Shown: positions 1 to 9,751 of the stretch, piece by piece
Position numbering within the stretch: the first letter of the stretch is position 1
Layout of the letters: every line of letters begins with the position of its first letter
From: a virus
Reading direction: 5' to 3' (one strand)
Virus record (IMG/VR): IMGVR_UViG_3300032326_002451
Location: 46,316 to 110,315 of that record
Length of the DNA stretch: 64,000 nt
Translations under genes and position numbers: made by a program
The notes under the pieces: generated by a model
The model's input: the letters and a program-made list of their open reading frames with translations, nothing else
The model's database searches: none
What the model was told of the DNA's origin: nothing

Positions 1-5
1 GTTTT

Positions 6-3000
6 TTGAGCCATAAACATCTTGGATCTTTGTCAAGTCCTTCAAAGATAGATTTGACATCAGATGTAATTCTTTTTGGATCTTCAACATACAATGAAGT
101 GCAAAGAGTGTCAAATTCATCTTTTGTATTAGTTTATCCAGACAACACTTTGTTTTCAGGGAATTTTGATATTTATGGAATGCCGAGCGTATATGTAAAT
201 GATTTAAAGCTTTCTGAAAATGATTATAGGTTTGAATTAGATACCACACCATGTAAAATTATTCTCAAAAATAGTATTTCTCAAAATAGTGTCATAAGAG
301 TAATTCTTCCTATTTTTACTCAAAAAGAATTGGTAGCTATTGATTCAAATGGTAACTTGGCTGGATCAACAATAACTTCAGCTGGCTATGTGTATATTTC
401 AGATGGAGTGCTGGAAGATAGAAATCCTAATGATAATAATGCCGAGCTTGTATATAGGAATTTTTCTTGGAGTAAATCAAAATATCAAACTCCAGAATTA
501 TATTTAAATGATAATAAAATCAATCCAAAATACTATACTTTAAATAACGATTCTGCACTTTTGTACTTTGATGATACTCTCCCAAATATAAGTTCATATA
601 CTTATAGTAACTTAAAAATAAAATTATCATCTGTAGGAAAGGAGTTCACTGAAAATATAAGTAGCTCCAATACTCAAGATATAAATGCTTCTTCATTTTC
701 TTCTGGCACATTATCGAACAGTAGGATTTCTAATTTATCTCATAACTTCTACATGAGATATAAGAAAAATTGTACCTTTACCGCAAGTAAACATCTTATT
801 ACAGGAAGTGGTTCAACTTTCTTTTATCCAGAAAATACAATCTCTGATTTGCAGTTTAATATTGCAACATACTCAATATTTTCGAGTGCTAATTTTGGAA
901 ATACAAATGTTTTATTAGGCACACAAAGAGGATTGATGACTTCAAGCTCATCATTGACTCCAATAAAACTTTCATCTAATTTTAACAATGATTTAGGTAG
1001 ACCCAAAGATTTTCAAGACAATATACTACATCCTGATGAAACCAACTATTTCAAAGAAACATATATGTCTACTTTGCAAGGAAAACTTTTCTATACTAAA
1101 AATGATGGAAATACATGGACAGAGATAAAACTTCCATACACAACCGCAGAGAGACAAGCTATAGTTTACGATTTTGATGTTTCAACTGAGAAAGTGCAAG
1201 AGACTGATACTTCCTTTTATTACAAAACAAACTTATATGTCACAACTGACAATGGCTTGTATTATGCACAAATTAGAGAAGGCTATACTGAAGAAAACTG
1301 GGATTGGAATCTTGTCAATCGATATGTTATCAATGACACAATAAATTATTCTGTTGACAACCTTACATCTTCTGTGGAGATTGTAACCAAAAATATTGAA
1401 ATTATTCCTGGTGAAAATGATCTTGTAACATACGATAGAAATTTGTATGTTGGGTCTAATTCAGATCAATATCCTGGATTGTATGTTGGAACAGCTTCTG
1501 GTTTAGAGCAAATATTTTACGAACCAGTAAATGGAATTTTTTGGATTCAAGATGGTAAGGTTAACACAAACAAAAATAACCTTATATGGTGGAGTGACTA
1601 TGATGTATATCATACACATTCATCAAAGTACGTTTCTAATGAAAACGGTGCTTACTGGATTCCACCCTTCACAGACACAAATGCCCTTTTTTCACCAGTA
1701 TATGCAGCTACAACAGCAAATGTGACTCTCTCTGGTAATCAAACTATAGATGGTCAATTTTTAGTTGATGGTGATACAGTTTTAGTAAAAGATCAAGATA
1801 ATGAAGAAGAAAATGGTATTTATATCGTGTCTTCAGGAGCATGGACAAGACGAACAGATTTTGATTCAAGTTTGGATTATGAAACTGAAAAAAGAGTTGA
1901 AGTCCAGAATGGCAACTTATATGGTGGATCTTTATGGTTTTTAGTACCAAGAGATTCATTCACAATAAATGTAGATCCGATTATCTGGGATATTTATAAA
2001 ACTATCTTGTATAGTACTTTTCAATACCCTTATGCAACATCTCGTCCAAAAATACAAAACGTGATAATGCGAAATAATGGCGATAATGAGTACTTCATCA
2101 TTACTACTGATTCAATTATTTTAGTCAATGATAGCGGAGTTCGTCCTGTATTAACTGAATTTCCTTGGGACACTCCTTTCCAAGGCACACTTAGAAATGC
2201 TTTGAGTGTAAGAACTTCTGATGCAAATGGATTATTGTATGCAGTTTCAGATAGAGGCCTGTTTGTTTCAACATCATATTTATGGGCCGACAAAAATTCA
2301 ATTACTCAAACATTAAATCTTACTGATCACTGGAACAGAGTAGATAATTTTTTCCTTGACTCAGATACATTAAAATTATTTGATGTAAACTCAGGGGCAC
2401 AAAATAATTCTTTTTCTTTGATTCCACAATATCAAATAGTTTTATTCAATACTGCTATAGAAAAAGGAACAAACTATTACTATGAAAGATCGTTTACAGA
2501 TTTTTACACGGATCCATGGGAACAATCTTTCATTGATGATAATGGAAATACTTATGAGAATAGAGTAGTAGTTTACATAGACAATGAGCCTACCAAAATA
2601 CCTTATATAACTGACCCATCTTTAGGTTTGATAAGGTTTACATCAAGTGTGGACTCAAAGTATCTGAATAGTGTTCAAGTTTCTATATCTGCAAATAATA
2701 TGTATTTGACTAATATTGGACAAAGAACTCATGAAGAAATATTCATAGGAGTTGGAAAATCTGAACCTATAGCTGTTTTATTTTCAGAAAATTCTATTTC
2801 TTCTGATTCTATATTTCTAAATCAAACCATAGATTCTAATATTAAAATTTTACTTCTTGAAAATGGCACTAATAGAGAAGTAGTATATGTCAAAAAAATA
2901 GACAATTATGCTAATCCTGTCAGAGTAGATCTGCAATATGCAAGGTCAAGCGCTGGGCCTTCATTCATATTTCCAGAAGGTTCGACAGTTTATTCAGTAA

Positions 3001-6000
3001 GTGACAGCCTTAGTTCCAGTATAGAAAACGATCTCTATGGATTACTTTCTAATGAAACTTACAATTTGGCTTCTGATAATAATGTAAACACCGAAAAATT
3101 AATTTTAGGTTTGCAAAACGAGATTCCAAATTTATTTGATATTTCTCCAGCCGCTGTAATTTCTCAAACTGATACAAGGGGCCTCAAGAATGTCAAATAT
3201 GTGAATGACTTTGAAAATGATAATTTATTTGATATTGCTGATTCTTATATAAATGAAAATATTGGCTTGGAATATAGTGCAGATGACCCAGCTTTTGAAG
3301 TAAAAGACATTTCAAGTATTACAAATTTATCAACTGAAGGCATAGACACGATAGTTTCAACAGACAAAGGTTTATGGAAGTTTACTGGTGGAATATGGAA
3401 GAGTTTATTACCGTCTGAGGTATACAGATTCAACTTTGTCAAAAAACTTACAGATGGATCCTATATTGCTGCTTCTGAAAATGGTCTTTTTATTGGTGAC
3501 AATTCTTATAACTTTACAAAAGATTCATTATTTACTCAAGATGTCTTAGATTTAGAAGAAGGTTTGTGGGGCAATGAATATTTCAGAGTTTATGGTAAAA
3601 GAGATGGCTTACTATTTATAAAATCTCCTGATACTTCATTTTTCACTTCTGAATATGTTTCTGAATTAGACAATGTAGCTACAAACGGAATTGCAAAATT
3701 ATCTTCTAATAGGATTATAGATTCTGTCCTGACTTCTTATGACATTATTTTTGCATGTTCAGATATTGGTTTTTATGGAATTTGCAATGGTATAAATTCT
3801 GATGTTTTTTCGAATTCACTTACTTGTAAAAAGCTTATAACTAATAACCCGTCTGGAGTGACTAAATATTTCAAATGTTTTACGCCATTTATTACTCCAA
3901 CAATACCTGCCAATAATAATACTTCAAATTATTTATTCATATTGACTGATGATGGAGTATTGAGAGTTGACAATTGGAAATGGTGTGACCCTACAAGTTC
4001 AACAGGTGCTACTTTCAATATTGATCAAAGATTTTTACAGGGAGTTCAATGTTATAGTTCTACTCTTGATGTTTCTGAAAGTCCTGATAATGTTTTGCCT
4101 GGAAAATCTAAAATATTTATTGGCACTGAAAAAGGTGTATACAGATCGCTTGATGGTGGTTTATCTTTTGAGCCAACACAAAAGTTTAATGATTTATTTC
4201 TGGTTATTCATAATTTAGAAATATTCGAATCTACTTATTTATCAAACAGTTCTTATGTAACCAACAATGTTTTAGTTGCAAGTACAAATATGGGTATTTG
4301 GTATTCTGTAAACGATGGAGACAATTGGTACCTAAGTGGATCTGCTACAGATGATAATGAATATCCTTTGCTGATTACAGAAAAGCCATCAAATAATGTA
4401 AAAACAACTGAAAATATAGCTGTAGATGGATACCTTGCTCAAACATTTGTGACTAAAAATAGCGCTTCGACCATAGATAAAGTTTTTGTTATGCTTGAAG
4501 TTAATACGGAGCTTTCGAGTAACCAATACTATAATAATTCAGTCACAAGTAACACATTACAAGCATTTTTATGTAATCTTGACGGAAATGGTAAGCCCGA
4601 TATGTCAAGTGTATTAGCTTCAAGTTCTAACACTAAAAATCCGAAAGATATAGTCAAGGGTGATTTTTCTTATTTCAACTTCAACTACTCAGCTTCAGCA
4701 AATTCGAACATTGGCTTAGTTATTAAGGAAACCTTAGCTCCTAATTCTATTTCAGTTGTTTCTTGGAAAAAATCTAATTTGCAAAATGCTTATCTAAATG
4801 GAAAAGCATTTACTTACACTTCACCCAATTGGAGTGTATTAGATTCAGACAATGATAATGATTTTTTATTCAAAGTTTTTTACAGTACAGAATCTACACA
4901 AACTGAAACAATAGTACCAGTAGGAAATGAGGATGGGTCTGTAATAGGGTGGGATAGTGGTGTGTCAAGAGGTGTTATTTCTACAGACACAGGAAGACTG
5001 ACCTTAGACATAAGATTCTTAGTAAGTCTTATCATTGATGATTCGCTATCTATGCAAGTCTCAGCATCTAATTCTAATTATGAAGAAAAAATATTAGAAT
5101 TGCTTACTAATATAAAAGATAGAACCATAAAGTCAGTATCATCTGAAAACCAAGAATTCACTGCTTATGATTTGTGGCTTGCAGATACAATAACAAACCA
5201 CAAGACAAAACCAGGATTTGTAAGAAGCCTTTCTCAAATTGAAAATTATATAAATAATTTAAATCAAGAAGGAATAAATACTGATTTATATTCTGCAATT
5301 GATATAGCTTCTGTGGGCATGAATCCAGCTGCTGTAAATGATTTATATATAAAATTAAATGATGAAACAAATAATGTTTTAAGATCTGAAATAGTCCTTG
5401 ACTATTTATCTCAAAACACAAGACTTAGACTCAATGACTTGACACTGCAATATCAGAGTGAGACAATTATAAATGATTGGGATGAAACAGAAGCTGGTAT
5501 TACGACAAGCGAAACCGCAAGAAATTTGATGCTTGATAGATTTTCAAGCACCTATATACCCTTGATGATTGTTGTAACTGATGGTGAAAACATAACTTAC
5601 ACTAATATTGATGGAATTCTAAAGAATACAGAATTGTTCTGGAACAATCAAGGTTTTGATGTTCTTGTTTTTGGATTATCTGGGTCTGATTTTCAAACAA
5701 GTTTAATTCATTTGACTCAAAATGGTGGCTATTATTTTAGCCTTGAAAATGATACAGATTGGGATAACGTAATTGATTTACTATTGCATGGTGGTAATAA
5801 GTCTTTATTCAAGGGGTCCTGGAGCAAAGAATATTATTACGACGTTCCAAAATACATAAAATCAGTATATGCTGATTACACATATAGTACAGGTCAACTT
5901 TATGATAGCGAGTGTACAGTTGAGTTCAGATATTCTGAAGATTACTTAAATTTTACCAGCTGGATATCTTTATCTTCTACTACATCTTATTCTATTGATA

Positions 6001-7556
6001 AAAAAATAACAAATATAGAATACAGAATTAACATGACTGAAGGATGGACTGGTTCAGCTATAGTTACACCATATGTTTCTTCGCTTTATCATATAGAAGT
6101 TGAGCCATCAGAAAAAATATTATTCAGTAATGAAATCACAACAAATGGTTACTTAAATGAATATATATTGACTTCAAACGAAGATGAATACGAAACTGCT
6201 AAATTTGAGTGGGGAATTGTAAGAGGAAACAGCACTAATTGGAATAATTTTGAAAAAATTGTAGTTGGAAAGAACTCTGTCTTAGCACAAAGACAAAAAA
6301 CAATTCAAAATACCAATGAAGTAAATTATAATGGCCTTATTGCAATCAGTATAGATAATGGTTACATAAAATACCAAATTTATAAAGACGGAGAAATTTT
6401 CAAGTGGGATACAAATGCTACCATAGATGTTTTTGTTTCTGGAACTTTGATTTCTCAAAATTTTTATAGATATGATAATAATCTTGGACTTATTACTTTT
6501 GATAGTCCATTGTCAAGTCAAGACACTGTAATTGTTAATATTGTTTTACTTTCTTCAGATTACATATCTTTCGGAGAAAATACCACTACGAATGATTACA
6601 AAACATATCATGCAGAAAATGGTTCATGGATTAATGATGAGGACATTGTAGTTTATGTAAACAATGAAATTCAAAGAGGCAACTACGATCTTGATTCATT
6701 TTCTGGTGCAGTGGTTTTCAATAAATATCTAAATTCTACCGACAAAGTAAACATATTTGTAAAATTGTCCAATTCTTTTAGAATTGCAGTTAAAATTTAT
6801 GATTATGATACGTCAGTTTCAAAACCTATAGATTTTGCATTGACATATACAACTTTGAATAATCTGAATAAAGTTTCAGAGTATAGAAATTATGCTCTAC
6901 CAAGTATAGTTGATAATAAAATAACTTTAAAATCTACACTTATTACTGATAGTAATGGAGTTTCTATTAAGTATCCGATTTATGTCGAGTATGTATATGA
7001 TAGCTCTGATGGATCTTCTGAAAAATCTACGAACATTTACTGGTTCAGAACAAGAAGTGGTACTACCACACAAATTAATGTAACTAACCTATTGCCAAAT
7101 TATGACAATAGAGTTTTACAAAGACAATATGACCTCAATGGGCAAGATAATGTGTTTTTGTCTGGTGATGAAATATTTGTTAGGGTAGAACCCAAAAATA
7201 CATTCAAGACAGGCTTGCTATATACATCTGAAATTTACACATTGTCTTCAGTTTCAAAACCATACACTGTTGATGTGAAAATTAAATCATCAACAGCAGT
7301 GGTTTCTAATGCAAGCATTGGTTCAGGAAATACTTTGACTGCGTATTACGGTTACACAGATACTGATTTGTCTACTGATTCATCAATTGTGACTTGGTAT
7401 GATTGGTCAACAGGAACAAGAGTGGAAATTTCTACAGGAAATACATTAGATTCATCTTTTGTTATTGCTGGTAAAATTATTTCATTTGTAGTTCTTCCTT
7501 TCAATGGAGTTACATACGGAGATCAAGTAGAGAGTGATCTTGTAGTAATAGTATAA
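6..7556 (+). CDS. Giant virion protein with Asp-box, NGIY and von Willebrand A segments (5' end uncertain)
   Basis: At least 2,516 residues. The frame is open to the left edge of the window and the first usable codon is a TTG at position 6, so the gene may begin upstream. Asp-box (BNR) motifs typical of beta-propellers are visible: NDGNTW near residue 366, SLDGGLSF near 1380 and NDGDNW near 1440, among repeated GLY/GLW blade-like strands. One 'VLVKDQ...NGIYIV' phage-fibre module lies near residues 570-640. A von Willebrand A domain begins near 1670, with an intact MIDAS D-x-S-x-S (D1678, S1680, S1682) and VVTDGE near 1859. The C-terminal third has repeated beta domains with 'PLSSQDTV'-type strands that also occur in the 2,570-residue protein at 18957-26669. 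I infer a baseplate, tail or fibre protein that binds a ligand or metal at the cell surface. No enzymatic motif is seen. Confidence 0.8.
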   Translation: MSHKHLGSLSSPSKIDLTSDVILFGSSTYNEVQRVSNSSFVLVYPDNTLFSGNFDIYGMPSVYVNDLKLSENDYRFELDTTPCKIILKNSISQNSVIRVILPIFTQKELVAIDSNGNLAGSTITSAGYVYISDGVLEDRNPNDNNAELVYRNFSWSKSKYQTPELYLNDNKINPKYYTLNNDSALLYFDDTLPNISSYTYSNLKIKLSSVGKEFTENISSSNTQDINASSFSSGTLSNSRISNLSHNFYMRYKKNCTFTASKHLITGSGSTFFYPENTISDLQFNIATYSIFSSANFGNTNVLLGTQRGLMTSSSSLTPIKLSSNFNNDLGRPKDFQDNILHPDETNYFKETYMSTLQGKLFYTKNDGNTWTEIKLPYTTAERQAIVYDFDVSTEKVQETDTSFYYKTNLYVTTDNGLYYAQIREGYTEENWDWNLVNRYVINDTINYSVDNLTSSVEIVTKNIEIIPGENDLVTYDRNLYVGSNSDQYPGLYVGTASGLEQIFYEPVNGIFWIQDGKVNTNKNNLIWWSDYDVYHTHSSKYVSNENGAYWIPPFTDTNALFSPVYAATTANVTLSGNQTIDGQFLVDGDTVLVKDQDNEEENGIYIVSSGAWTRRTDFDSSLDYETEKRVEVQNGNLYGGSLWFLVPRDSFTINVDPIIWDIYKTILYSTFQYPYATSRPKIQNVIMRNNGDNEYFIITTDSIILVNDSGVRPVLTEFPWDTPFQGTLRNALSVRTSDANGLLYAVSDRGLFVSTSYLWADKNSITQTLNLTDHWNRVDNFFLDSDTLKLFDVNSGAQNNSFSLIPQYQIVLFNTAIEKGTNYYYERSFTDFYTDPWEQSFIDDNGNTYENRVVVYIDNEPTKIPYITDPSLGLIRFTSSVDSKYLNSVQVSISANNMYLTNIGQRTHEEIFIGVGKSEPIAVLFSENSISSDSIFLNQTIDSNIKILLLENGTNREVVYVKKIDNYANPVRVDLQYARSSAGPSFIFPEGSTVYSVSDSLSSSIENDLYGLLSNETYNLASDNNVNTEKLILGLQNEIPNLFDISPAAVISQTDTRGLKNVKYVNDFENDNLFDIADSYINENIGLEYSADDPAFEVKDISSITNLSTEGIDTIVSTDKGLWKFTGGIWKSLLPSEVYRFNFVKKLTDGSYIAASENGLFIGDNSYNFTKDSLFTQDVLDLEEGLWGNEYFRVYGKRDGLLFIKSPDTSFFTSEYVSELDNVATNGIAKLSSNRIIDSVLTSYDIIFACSDIGFYGICNGINSDVFSNSLTCKKLITNNPSGVTKYFKCFTPFITPTIPANNNTSNYLFILTDDGVLRVDNWKWCDPTSSTGATFNIDQRFLQGVQCYSSTLDVSESPDNVLPGKSKIFIGTEKGVYRSLDGGLSFEPTQKFNDLFLVIHNLEIFESTYLSNSSYVTNNVLVASTNMGIWYSVNDGDNWYLSGSATDDNEYPLLITEKPSNNVKTTENIAVDGYLAQTFVTKNSASTIDKVFVMLEVNTELSSNQYYNNSVTSNTLQAFLCNLDGNGKPDMSSVLASSSNTKNPKDIVKGDFSYFNFNYSASANSNIGLVIKETLAPNSISVVSWKKSNLQNAYLNGKAFTYTSPNWSVLDSDNDNDFLFKVFYSTESTQTETIVPVGNEDGSVIGWDSGVSRGVISTDTGRLTLDIRFLVSLIIDDSLSMQVSASNSNYEEKILELLTNIKDRTIKSVSSENQEFTAYDLWLADTITNHKTKPGFVRSLSQIENYINNLNQEGINTDLYSAIDIASVGMNPAAVNDLYIKLNDETNNVLRSEIVLDYLSQNTRLRLNDLTLQYQSETIINDWDETEAGITTSETARNLMLDRFSSTYIPLMIVVTDGENITYTNIDGILKNTELFWNNQGFDVLVFGLSGSDFQTSLIHLTQNGGYYFSLENDTDWDNVIDLLLHGGNKSLFKGSWSKEYYYDVPKYIKSVYADYTYSTGQLYDSECTVEFRYSEDYLNFTSWISLSSTTSYSIDKKITNIEYRINMTEGWTGSAIVTPYVSSLYHIEVEPSEKILFSNEITTNGYLNEYILTSNEDEYETAKFEWGIVRGNSTNWNNFEKIVVGKNSVLAQRQKTIQNTNEVNYNGLIAISIDNGYIKYQIYKDGEIFKWDTNATIDVFVSGTLISQNFYRYDNNLGLITFDSPLSSQDTVIVNIVLLSSDYISFGENTTTNDYKTYHAENGSWINDEDIVVYVNNEIQRGNYDLDSFSGAVVFNKYLNSTDKVNIFVKLSNSFRIAVKIYDYDTSVSKPIDFALTYTTLNNLNKVSEYRNYALPSIVDNKITLKSTLITDSNGVSIKYPIYVEYVYDSSDGSSEKSTNIYWFRTRSGTTTQINVTNLLPNYDNRVLQRQYDLNGQDNVFLSGDEIFVRVEPKNTFKTGLLYTSEIYTLSSVSKPYTVDVKIKSSTAVVSNASIGSGNTLTAYYGYTDTDLSTDSSIVTWYDWSTGTRVEISTGNTLDSSFVIAGKIISFVVLPFNGVTYGDQVESDLVVIV

Positions 7557-7615
7557 AGGAATATATATAGATTCGTCAGGAATTTAAAAATATCTCGTTC
7601 AAAAAAGGAAATACA

Positions 7616-8539
7616 ATGGAACAAGAAATTCAGTTTCTTCCTGATGTAAAGCCAATAGAAATCGCTGATCTTATCGCTCTATCGCAAGAACAAAATTGGG
7701 GTATAGCTGCTTGCTCTATACAAGAAGCTTGGAGAGTTACTAAAGGAGCTGGAATCAGAGTCGCAGTTTTGGACACTGGTATAGCTGCTCATGATGACTT
7801 GAAAGATGCTTGGACTGAAGCATATAATTGTAGTAACGAATCATCATATGATGATATTGGGTCAGGACACGGAACTCACGTTTGCGGAATTGTTGGTGCA
7901 AGAGATAATGCTCTGGGAGTTGTTGGTGTAGCTCCTGAATGTACATTGATACCAATTAAAGTTTTGAACAATAATGGTTCTGGTAATTTTGCAAATATTG
8001 CAGCTGGTATAAGAAAAGCTATTGAAATAAAAGCTGACATTATTACTATGAGTCTGGGTACTTCGCAAGAACCTCCAATAGATGTACATAGAGCAATTAA
8101 GGAAGCAACCAATGCTGGAATAATTGTTTTAGCAGCAGCAGGTAATGATTCTGGAAAAACTAATTATCCTGCAAGACTTGAAGAAGTGATTGCAGTTGCA
8201 GCAATTGATGAAAGTGGGAATTACGCTCATTTTTCAAGTGGTGACGAGACAGTAGACAGTGTTGCTCCTGGAGTCAACATTTACTCTACTTTCTTGAACA
8301 ATACTTATGCAAAAATGTCAGGTACAAGTCAAGCTTGCCCTTTTATAGCAGGTCTTTGTGCTTTGATATTAGCGCATAACAGAGCAAACCCAAATATTCC
8401 AAGGATAAATAATTATGTTGATATGTTAAAAGCTCTTGATTTAGTTTCAGATGAATCAAGATATATCAATACTCCTGGACAAAAGAAATGGGGATTTGGC
8501 GCTCCCAAAATTGCCAATATTGACTGGAATCAAATTTAG
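7616..8539 (+). CDS. Subtilisin-like serine protease (S8 family)
   Basis: 307 residues with the complete subtilase triad: Asp53 in VAVLDTG, His85 in GSGHGTHVCG, Ser238 in SGTSQACPF. The oxyanion-hole Asn177 is in AAAGNDSG. There is no signal peptide and only about 45 residues precede the catalytic domain, so no inhibitory propeptide of usual size is present. The protein is therefore probably made in active form in the cytoplasm. The start has a good ribosome site (AAAGGAAA, 5-7 bases upstream). It follows the giant virion gene by 59 bases and is closed by a hairpin terminator at 8544-8587. Likely roles are maturation of phage virion proteins or cleavage of host or defence proteins; the sequence does not decide between them. 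Family assignment is firm, role is inference. Confidence 0.95.
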   Translation: MEQEIQFLPDVKPIEIADLIALSQEQNWGIAACSIQEAWRVTKGAGIRVAVLDTGIAAHDDLKDAWTEAYNCSNESSYDDIGSGHGTHVCGIVGARDNALGVVGVAPECTLIPIKVLNNNGSGNFANIAAGIRKAIEIKADIITMSLGTSQEPPIDVHRAIKEATNAGIIVLAAAGNDSGKTNYPARLEEVIAVAAIDESGNYAHFSSGDETVDSVAPGVNIYSTFLNNTYAKMSGTSQACPFIAGLCALILAHNRANPNIPRINNYVDMLKALDLVSDESRYINTPGQKKWGFGAPKIANIDWNQI

Positions 8540-8543
8540 TTTC

Positions 8544-8587
8544 AAGAGCAAAGCAAAAAAACAAATGAACTTTAGCTCTTCTTTTTC
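8544..8587 (+). terminator. Probable intrinsic terminator after the subtilase gene
   Basis: AAGAGC at 8544-8549 pairs with GCTCTT at 8575-8580. An A-rich loop lies between them, with extra AAG/CTT pairing inside, and CTTTTTC follows. The loop is long, so efficiency is uncertain. Confidence 0.55.
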
Positions 8588-8606
8588 ATAAATGAGAGGA
8601 AGTGCT

Positions 8607-9074
8607 ATGAATCAGAAGTTTATTAAAATATTATTAATCGCTTTTGTCTTAATAATTTTTATGGTATTGAATCCATATAAAATTATAGTCGTAAGGGGAG
8701 AATCTATGTATCCGACCTATAAAAATGGTGACATTTTATTAGGTGTGAAAAGTGAAAATTATCAAAAAGGAGATATTGTAGTTACTAAAAATGACTACAA
8801 TGAAACAATTATCAAAAGAATTACATATATGCCAGGAGAGACTTATTACACAGTTTCAAAAATTTTGGCTCATGAATGTTTTGTTGAAATGGTAGATAAA
8901 ACTACATACGATAGCATAAAACACAATAGTAATTCAAAATACGTGATTGCAATTAAAGACAAAGTCCCTTTCAATCAATATTTTATTACTGGTGATAACA
9001 AAAATAATTCTGATGACAGTAGAAGATTTGGATCTATTGAAAAGGATAAGATTCTTTATAAAATAATAAAATGA
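8607..9074 (+). CDS. Signal peptidase I-like membrane protease (S26 family)
   Basis: 155 residues from the ATG at 8607. I chose this start because AGAGGA sits at the right distance before it; an in-frame ATG at 8592 has no ribosome site. One hydrophobic N-terminal helix (about residues 5-22) is followed by the S26 boxes: RGESMYPT with catalytic Ser33, KGDIVV, IIKRI with the general-base Lys70, and GDNKNNSDDSRRFG (box E). In this family the catalytic domain faces the outer side of the cytoplasmic membrane and removes signal peptides. It is about half the length of E. coli LepB and close to short Gram-positive or organellar forms. Its stop overlaps the next start (ATGA at 9071), so it is translationally coupled to a trypsin-like protease. 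Signal peptidase is unusual in phages; possible substrates in this window include the exported transglycosylase at 51510-52136. Confidence 0.9.
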   Translation: MNQKFIKILLIAFVLIIFMVLNPYKIIVVRGESMYPTYKNGDILLGVKSENYQKGDIVVTKNDYNETIIKRITYMPGETYYTVSKILAHECFVEMVDKTTYDSIKHNSNSKYVIAIKDKVPFNQYFITGDNKNNSDDSRRFGSIEKDKILYKIIK

Positions 9075-9739
9075 TAGATGTTAATTACTTAGAGATGTTT
9101 GTGAAGACATCTCAAACTCGCAAGAAGATTGAAGACCCAATTAAAGAGCTTACTCAAATTGGACTGCAATCTTCTTGCACTATTTTTGTCAAACATGGCA
9201 AAGGTGGACAAAATCAATGGTCCGGAAGCGGATTTCATATCGGAAATGGTATGATTGTAACTGCAAGCCATGTAGTTCCTCCAGATCTAAGCAATTTACA
9301 GATTGATATCACTTTTGACGATCAATCTTATTATCCTGGAACAGTATACAAATCTGAGCCAAATTTCGATGCTGCTATTATTCAGTGCCCAGATGTTGCA
9401 AATAAAATACCAGCCTTGCAGTTGGGTGATTCTGAAACTTTAGAAGTAGGCGATTTAGTTGTCGTAATAAGTGCTCCAGAAGGATTTCATGACACCGCAA
9501 CATATGGCCGAGTAAGCAATACGCATATGACTTTAGGCGAAAATGCACCATCAGCAGCTTGGCAAGATTTTATTTTTATTGATGCTGATATTATGGAAGG
9601 ATCATCTGGTGGTATGGTATTGGGCACAGATGGTTTAGTTTATGGTCTTGTGATGGGTGTAACAGGCCAACACGCTGAAAGTGGGTTGGGGGAAAATTCA
9701 ATTTCTCCATCAAATAAAATCAAACAATTACTTTCTTAG
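9071..9739 (+). CDS. Trypsin-like (chymotrypsin-fold) serine protease
   Basis: 222 residues. The S1/DegP-type triad is visible: His67 in IVTASHVV, Asp100 in FDAAIIQ, Ser179 in GSSGGMV. The scaffold 'GSGFHIGNGMIVTASHV' is typical of HtrA-like and bacterial glutamyl-endopeptidase-like proteases. There is no PDZ domain, signal peptide or membrane segment, so it should act in the cytoplasm or within the virion. It starts inside the stop of the signal-peptidase gene (ATGA). With the subtilase, three serine proteases of different folds lie within 2.2 kb, directly ahead of a DnaJ gene. Candidate jobs are prohead or virion-protein processing and quality control. The fold call is strong; the biological substrate is unknown. 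Confidence 0.9.
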   Translation: MIDVNYLEMFVKTSQTRKKIEDPIKELTQIGLQSSCTIFVKHGKGGQNQWSGSGFHIGNGMIVTASHVVPPDLSNLQIDITFDDQSYYPGTVYKSEPNFDAAIIQCPDVANKIPALQLGDSETLEVGDLVVVISAPEGFHDTATYGRVSNTHMTLGENAPSAAWQDFIFIDADIMEGSSGGMVLGTDGLVYGLVMGVTGQHAESGLGENSISPSNKIKQLLS

Positions 9740-9751
9740 TATAAAACATAT

